Below are positions 6,608 to 9,546 of a DNA stretch of 9,546 bases, piece after piece. Position numbers and translations under genes: made by a program. Origin of the DNA: CAZAYP01 sp964489425 [NCBI: uncultured Verrucomicrobiota bacterium]. Lineage in GTDB: Bacteria > Verrucomicrobiota > Kiritimatiellia > RZYC01. The notes beneath the pieces are model-generated. The model made no database searches. It saw only the letters and a program-made list of their open reading frames with translations, and had not been told where the DNA came from. Position 1 is the first letter of the stretch. Each line of letters opens with the position of its first letter. Location of the stretch: the NCBI GenBank assembly GCA_964489425.1, contig CAZAYP010000129.1:1-9546 (forward strand), in the 5' to 3' direction.

Positions 6608-7087
6608 ATGAATAACGTGACCCGAACCTGGACCGTCAACGGCGCCCGCCGGCAGGTGGTGTGCGCGCCCCTGCGCCGCCTCCTGGATGTGCTCCGCGAA
6701 GACCTCGGCCTGACCGGGACCAAGGAAGGCTGTGGCGAAGGCGAATGCGGCGCCTGCACCGTGCTGCTCAATGGCGCGCCGGTCACCGCGTGCCTGGTGC
6801 CGGCCGGCCAGGTGGCGGACGGCGCCGAGATCCTGACCGTGGAAGGCCTGGAAAACCTGCCCGGCGGCCGCGTGCTGCAGGACTGCTACAAGGAAAAAGG
6901 CGCGGCCCAGTGCGGGTTCTGCATCCCGGGCATGATCATTTCATCGTATGCGTTGCTCAGCCGGAACCCGCGGCCCAGCCGCCAGGACATTCTCGAGGCG
7001 CACGCCGGGAACCTGTGCCGCTGTACCGGCTATACCAAGATTATCGAGGCCGTGGAAGCCGCGGCCGCGCGCTGGCCGGCCGGCTGA
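6608..7087 (+). CDS. Xanthine dehydrogenase family protein, (2Fe-2S)-binding subunit
   Basis: A 159-residue electron-transfer subunit. I choose ATG 6608, which follows AAGGTG (6596-6601) by 6 nt; the frame is open further upstream only because it runs through the palindrome array, and that part would be spurious. The plant-ferredoxin-type cluster is bound by Cys42, Cys47, Cys50 and Cys62 (GCGEGECGACTV). The second, all-helical cluster domain has Cys102, Cys105, Cys137 and Cys139 (QCGFCIPGM and NLCRCTGY). All eight ligands are present. It would pass electrons from the Mo centre of the upstream subunit to an FAD subunit or another acceptor. No FAD-binding subunit gene follows: the next genes are on the opposite strand. 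Both operon genes use the same AAGGTGCT-type ribosome binding site. Confidence 0.95.
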   Translation: MNNVTRTWTVNGARRQVVCAPLRRLLDVLREDLGLTGTKEGCGEGECGACTVLLNGAPVTACLVPAGQVADGAEILTVEGLENLPGGRVLQDCYKEKGAAQCGFCIPGMIISSYALLSRNPRPSRQDILEAHAGNLCRCTGYTKIIEAVEAAAARWPAG

Positions 7088-7145
7088 GCGCTGCGCGCCC
7101 GAGGAGCAATGCCGCTGAACGCAGTGAGCGCCTCTTGTTCGCTCT

Positions 7146-7421
7146 TCATGCTTCTCGCAGGCGTCCACTTACGTACCGGTGAAGTACGCTCGCCATAAGC
7201 GTCTGGTACGGCATCCCGTCCTCTGCGGCTTTGGCCTGGAGAGCCTCGAGATCGCGAGAGGAAATCCGGATATTCACGCGACTGTCCTTCCGGAGGGTAT
7301 TCCGTGCGTACTGCCGGTGCTTCTCGATCTCCTCCTTCAGCTTCTTGACCGACTTCCACTCGCCCCGCTCCACGGACTCGATCAGGTCGCGCTCTTCGTC
7401 ATCAAGATAGAGCTTCTTCAT
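7146..7421 (-). CDS. Ribbon-helix-helix antitoxin (CopG/BrnA-like)
   Basis: A 91-residue protein starting at ATG 7421. Its ribosome binding site GAGGTGA overlaps the stop codon of the upstream toxin gene, with only 4 nt between stop and start, so translation is probably coupled. Residues 1-45 are highly charged (SVERGEWKSVKKLKEE), the likely toxin-binding part. Residues 48-87 form an RHH fold: strand RVNIRIS, helix SRDLEALQAKAAED, then PYQTLMASVLHRYV. It should neutralise the toxin and repress the shared promoter. The order toxin then antitoxin fits brnTA-like systems. The RHH call is firm; the exact subfamily is inferred. Confidence 0.8.
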   Translation of the reverse strand: MKKLYLDDEERDLIESVERGEWKSVKKLKEEIEKHRQYARNTLRKDSRVNIRISSRDLEALQAKAAEDGMPYQTLMASVLHRYVSGRLREA

Positions 7422-7425
7422 GGTG

Positions 7426-7695
7426 TCACCTCAGGTATTTCCGCGTCAGTTTCCGGCTGGGAACAACCGTCTTCAAGAATCGTTCCTGCCCCTGCTCGAC
7501 AAACGGTACGGCATATGCATAGTCGTTCATGTTGACCACCAGCACCTGCTGACCGGGATACTTGGCCTCATTCGGATGCGCCATGACATCGAGCACATCA
7601 CCGCGCTCGATATGCACGACCACCTGCTCGAACGAGATCCCGCGCGTCCGTTTCAGGATCGCGTTCTTCCGGTCATCCCATTGGTATGTGATCAT
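7426..7695 (-). CDS. BrnT-like toxin of a type II toxin-antitoxin module
   Basis: An 89-residue protein. The N-terminal WDDRKNAILKRTRGISFEQV resembles the WDxxKxxxNxxKHGxSFE start of BrnT-type RNase toxins. The middle (HPNEAKYPGQQVLVVNMNDYAY) and the end (RFLKTVVPSRKLTRKYL, with Arg72, Arg81 and Lys82) fit the basic C-terminal half of that fold. It lies immediately upstream of an RHH antitoxin. A -35/-10 pair places the start site at or next to the ATG, and no ribosome binding site is visible, so the mRNA may be leaderless. The alternative is a DUF4258-type relative rather than true BrnT. RNase activity is inferred from the family. Confidence 0.7.
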   Translation of the reverse strand: MITYQWDDRKNAILKRTRGISFEQVVVHIERGDVLDVMAHPNEAKYPGQQVLVVNMNDYAYAVPFVEQGQERFLKTVVPSRKLTRKYLR

Positions 7696-7701
7696 GCCGG
7701 T

Positions 7702-7730
7702 ATATTAGTGCAACGTGTGCCGTATGGCAA
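7702..7730 (-). promoter_or_regulatory. Promoter of the BrnT-like toxin-antitoxin operon
   Basis: On the minus strand TTGCCA (7725-7730) and TAATAT (7702-7707) are 17 bp apart. Standard spacing puts +1 at 7695, the A of the toxin ATG. No Shine-Dalgarno sequence lies between the -10 and the ATG, consistent with a leaderless transcript. Confidence 0.55.
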
Positions 7731-7972
7731 CAGCATGGTTCCGCGATTCTTCCTGAGCGTCACGGCTCTCCGTTCGGGACCCGTGGCGTGGCTCCTGCGT
7801 CCGCAGGAGGCGTGCCGCGGGTTCCCGATATGCGAGGGGCCGATTGTTGGGCCTTTTCCGGATTCAGTGGGAACCCATCAGGCTGACTCGTCCGCCGGAC
7901 ATACCGAAGCCGAGGAGCACCGCGGCGAATGACAGCATTGTCTTCATACCAGGCATTTGCTGGTTGGCCGTC
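7731..7972. other. 240-bp gap between toxin-antitoxin modules, no supportable gene
   Basis: I see no gene with support. A 27-codon minus-strand frame (7864-7947) begins with a signal-peptide-like stretch (MKTMLSFAAVLLGFGMSGG) but stops soon after and lacks a clear ribosome binding site; it could be the stump of an exported protein or chance. An 18-bp perfect palindrome, CTCCTGCG-TC-CGCAGGAG, lies at 7792-7809 without a following T tract. Confidence 0.4.
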
Positions 7973-8287
7973 CTATCGGGTTCTGTTGCGTTCCTCCAGA
8001 AGGAATCGTCTGAGCAGCCGTTCCGCGCGCATCCCGCAGAGGAGGAAGACCGCGTCATCCTCAACCCGGTAGAATACGCGGCAGGGGTTGACGACGATCT
8101 CTCGATAGGGTGAACGTGGCAGTTCGGGGGGACGCTTGCTGGAATTCGGGAATTGTTCCAGTCGCTCGACGCTCTCGAACACCGTGCCCACAAGGCGACG
8201 AGCCGCCGTCGGGTTGTCCAGGGCGATGTAGTCGGCCATCGCTTCCAGATCGGCGAGGGCCGGCTCCGTCCAGATCAGGCGAGCCAC
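7973..8287 (-). CDS. RelE/ParE family toxin of a type II toxin-antitoxin module
   Basis: A 104-residue protein with GTG start at 8287, overlapping the end of the antitoxin gene by 13 bp; AAGGGGAG lies about 9 nt upstream inside that gene. The sequence shows the ParE/RelE pattern: IWTEPALADLEAMADYIA (helix 1), NPTAARRLVGTVFESVERLEQFP (helix 2), then the basic strands SPYREIVVNPCRVFYRVEDD and FLLCGMRAERLLRR. RelE members cleave mRNA at the ribosome and ParE members inhibit gyrase; sequence alone does not decide which applies here. It is co-translated with, and presumably held in check by, the Phd/YefM-like partner upstream. Confidence 0.88.
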   Translation of the reverse strand: MARLIWTEPALADLEAMADYIALDNPTAARRLVGTVFESVERLEQFPNSSKRPPELPRSPYREIVVNPCRVFYRVEDDAVFLLCGMRAERLLRRFLLEERNRTR

Positions 8288-8532
8288 TTCTTCATTCTCC
8301 CCTTGGCCTCGGCGTGGGTCAGTGTCCGTCCCTCCAGCATCGCCCGTTCCCCTCGAGCAATCCCTTCGAGAATCGCCATCCGGTCCTGCATCATGTCGAA
8401 TGCCGCGACATCTACCAGATAGGCCGATGGCACGCCGTGCTCCGTGATCAGGACGGGGTCCTTGGACTCATGCAGGTCCGCCAGTATGCGCGTTGCCTGC
8501 CGCTTCAACGTGGTGACAAGTTCAGTTCTCAT
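8275..8532 (-). CDS. Phd/YefM family antitoxin
   Basis: An 85-residue protein starting at ATG 8532. Residues 1-50 are typical of Phd/YefM DNA-binding domains: TTLKRQATRILADLHESKDP, then LITEHGVPSAYLVDV. The C-terminal half (ILEGIARGERAMLEGRTLTHAEAKGRMKKWL) is the toxin-wrapping tail seen in antitoxins paired with ParE/RelE toxins. The antitoxin comes first and overlaps the toxin gene, the classic order. A palindrome, CACTATAGTG, overlapping the -10 is the likely autoregulatory site. Confidence 0.88.
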   Translation of the reverse strand: MRTELVTTLKRQATRILADLHESKDPVLITEHGVPSAYLVDVAAFDMMQDRMAILEGIARGERAMLEGRTLTHAEAKGRMKKWLA

Positions 8533-8539
8533 GATGTGA

Positions 8540-8569
8540 CACTATAGTGATACTCGCCCCGTGGCACAA
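8540..8569 (-). promoter_or_regulatory. Promoter and palindromic operator of the Phd/RelE operon
   Basis: On the minus strand the -10 TATAGT (8541-8546) matches 5 of 6 consensus bases. A weak -35, TTGTGC (8564-8569), is 17 bp away. The perfect 10-bp palindrome CACTATAGTG (8540-8549) covers the -10, as expected for autorepression by the Phd/YefM antitoxin. The predicted +1 is about 2 nt from the ATG, so the leader would be extremely short. Confidence 0.45.
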
Positions 8570-8597
8570 GTTCATTCCGTGTCGTGGTTGGTGGCGT

Positions 8598-9050
8598 TCA
8601 CGGGCGGCGCGGTAGCGCCGTACCGTGCGACGCCGGGTTGTCCCCCTTGTTTCCTTTCCAGATTGTCCTGAACTCCTGAATCCCAGAGACGATGAACTGC
8701 GGCCCGGTGACGAGAAGCGCAGAGACGATCTTGACCACCGAGCGCAGTGTGTCCGATCCGTAGGGAATCAGATTCCATCCGTCGACGTCTGGGATGTTAC
8801 TTGGTCCCTTTACGTTCCAGCGCCACGAGGTCCAGTACTCGGCCGGAGTGCGCACTGCGGCGATGGATGCGGACATGAACCACGCACAGCCTGCGACGTG
8901 AGCCCACCGCGTGTGCGTGATGCCGTGCAACCCGCAGACGGCAAGTGCGACGATGAAGATGCCGCCGTATTGCAGGGCAGAGACTGCTGCGCCGACCAGC
9001 AGGAATAAGACCCCGGTCAGCAAGTGTTCTCCTGCGCTATCGTGCTTCAT
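8598..9050 (-). CDS. Small membrane protein of unknown function
   Basis: I start this at ATG 9050, giving 150 residues. The frame is open further upstream to 9203, but that part overlaps the preceding gene and reads as its shadow, with no hydrophobic or domain signal. From ATG 9050 hydrophobic segments follow at once: residues about 9-27 (LLTGVLFLLVGAAVSAL), 30-46 (GIFIVALAVCGLHGI), 51-66 and 103-122 (SVVKIVSALLVTGPQFIVSG). The hydrophilic loop at 67-100 and a basic C-terminus remain. It lies 23 nt after the upstream gene, probably as an operon; its ribosome binding site is weak. I do not recognise the family. Confidence 0.6.
   Translation of the reverse strand: MKHDSAGEHLLTGVLFLLVGAAVSALQYGGIFIVALAVCGLHGITHTRWAHVAGCAWFMSASIAAVRTPAEYWTSWRWNVKGPSNIPDVDGWNLIPYGSDTLRSVVKIVSALLVTGPQFIVSGIQEFRTIWKGNKGDNPASHGTALPRRP
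8605..8620. repeat. Hairpin CGGCGC-GGTA-GCGCCG at the 3' end of the membrane gene
   Basis: A perfect 6-bp inverted repeat with a 4-nt loop lies inside the last codons of the membrane-protein gene. It has no T tract, so it is not a standard terminator; it may simply reflect Arg/Ala/Pro codons in GC-rich DNA. Confidence 0.4.
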
Positions 9051-9073
9051 CTCGTCTTCACGGGCCAACGAGG

Positions 9074-9546
9074 CTAACCGGACGTTGGTCCGCGTCTGCG
9101 CGGGACAACGGTACGGTTCGGCCTCTGGTTCGACGATGTCTTCCCCGTCTTTTTTTGAATCTTGGCAAGGTCGCGCAGACACTTGATCTTGCCACGTTCG
9201 CACTTGCGTTTAACTTGTTCCATCTGTTTTCGAGACACAGTACGCTTCGGATGCTGACGCTGTGCGAGACGGCCTCGCGTCAGAAACGTGGCAGAATCGT
9301 GATCCGCCGTCATCAATTCCATCAGATCAGACCCGAAACGTTTGGCTCGGTCGCGATACGGGGAATGAGCGAACTCCGACATGAACTGATCGACAATCTC
9401 CTGCAGGTCGTTCTCGCAACCGAATGACGATCCGCAGAGGCTGTCCACTACCCGGACAGCCAATTCACGCCGACTTCGAGCCGAGACATCCTTTGGATCG
9501 GGATAGGTGGACACCTCCCACAGAAGGAGAAGCAACTTGTGTCCCA
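9074..9546 (-). CDS. Hypothetical protein, 5' partial, basic C-terminus
   Basis: The frame is open from the window edge to the TAG at 9074-9076, giving 156 visible residues; the TTG at 9535 is inside the frame and need not be the start. The visible N-terminal part is mixed helix (ELAVRVVDSL, NDLQEIVDQFMSEFAHSPYR, RFGSDLMELMTADHDSATFL). The last 60 residues are strongly basic and Lys/Arg-rich (CERGKIKC, AKIQKKTGK, RRRG), suggesting nucleic-acid contact or disorder. I recognise no domain. It is followed closely by the small membrane protein, probably on the same transcript. Confidence 0.5.
   Translation of the reverse strand, partial: GHKLLLLLWEVSTYPDPKDVSARSRRELAVRVVDSLCGSSFGCENDLQEIVDQFMSEFAHSPYRDRAKRFGSDLMELMTADHDSATFLTRGRLAQRQHPKRTVSRKQMEQVKRKCERGKIKCLRDLAKIQKKTGKTSSNQRPNRTVVPRRRGPTSG

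Noticed and set aside
7420-7932. A 170-codon + strand open frame opposite the BrnT-like toxin
   Set aside because: It is antisense to a gene with clear family features, a promoter and a partner antitoxin.
9051-9203. A longer start for the membrane protein
   Set aside because: The added 51 residues overlap the upstream gene in another frame and show no signal; ATG 9050 begins right before the first membrane segment.

Overview
The window is GC-rich bacterial chromosome. It most resembles the PVC group, especially Kiritimatiellota, Lentisphaerota or Verrucomicrobiota. Three things suggest this: a parallel beta-helix protein with a choice-of-anchor-Q-like end and an FN3-like domain, a divergent sigma-like/XRE pair of a type I associate with those genomes, and an array of TTTTCCAA-N3-TTGGAAAA palindromes. 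This placement is inference from protein style and repeats; there is no rRNA or other strong marker in the window.

Layout. (1) About 1-1046, + strand: the 3' part of a secreted or surface beta-helix protein that ends in an abnormal tail. (2) About 938-1642: no intact gene, but coding-like fragments in several minus-strand frames that read as one or two decayed genes. (3) 1769-3057: a sigma-factor-like gene (+) and an XRE regulator (-) facing each other across an intrinsic-terminator-like inverted repeat; these look like cargo or remnants of an integrated element. (4) 3058-3838: no convincing gene, ending in an AT-rich stretch with a 10-bp direct repeat that abuts tRNA-Cys(GCA) (3839-3914, -). 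(5) 4163-7087, + strand: a two-gene operon for a xanthine-dehydrogenase-family molybdenum hydroxylase, with a Mo-cofactor subunit and a 2Fe-2S subunit. Between the two genes are four 19-bp palindromes with an exact 31-bp period; the last one overlaps the ribosome binding site of the second gene. No FAD subunit is present in the window. (6) 7146-8532, - strand: two toxin-antitoxin modules, a BrnT-like toxin with a ribbon-helix-helix antitoxin, and a Phd/YefM antitoxin with a RelE/ParE toxin, each with a recognisable promoter candidate. (7) 8598-9546, - strand: a small membrane protein of unknown function preceded by an unknown gene that runs off the window.

How the parts work together: the Mo and Fe-S subunits would assemble into one oxidoreductase. 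The two toxin-antitoxin pairs are self-contained addiction or stress modules converging on that operon. The sigma-like/XRE pair and the decayed genes to its left are best read as the remains of a mobile element near tRNA-Cys. The most notable uncharacterised signal is the 31-bp-period palindrome array between the hydroxylase subunit genes.
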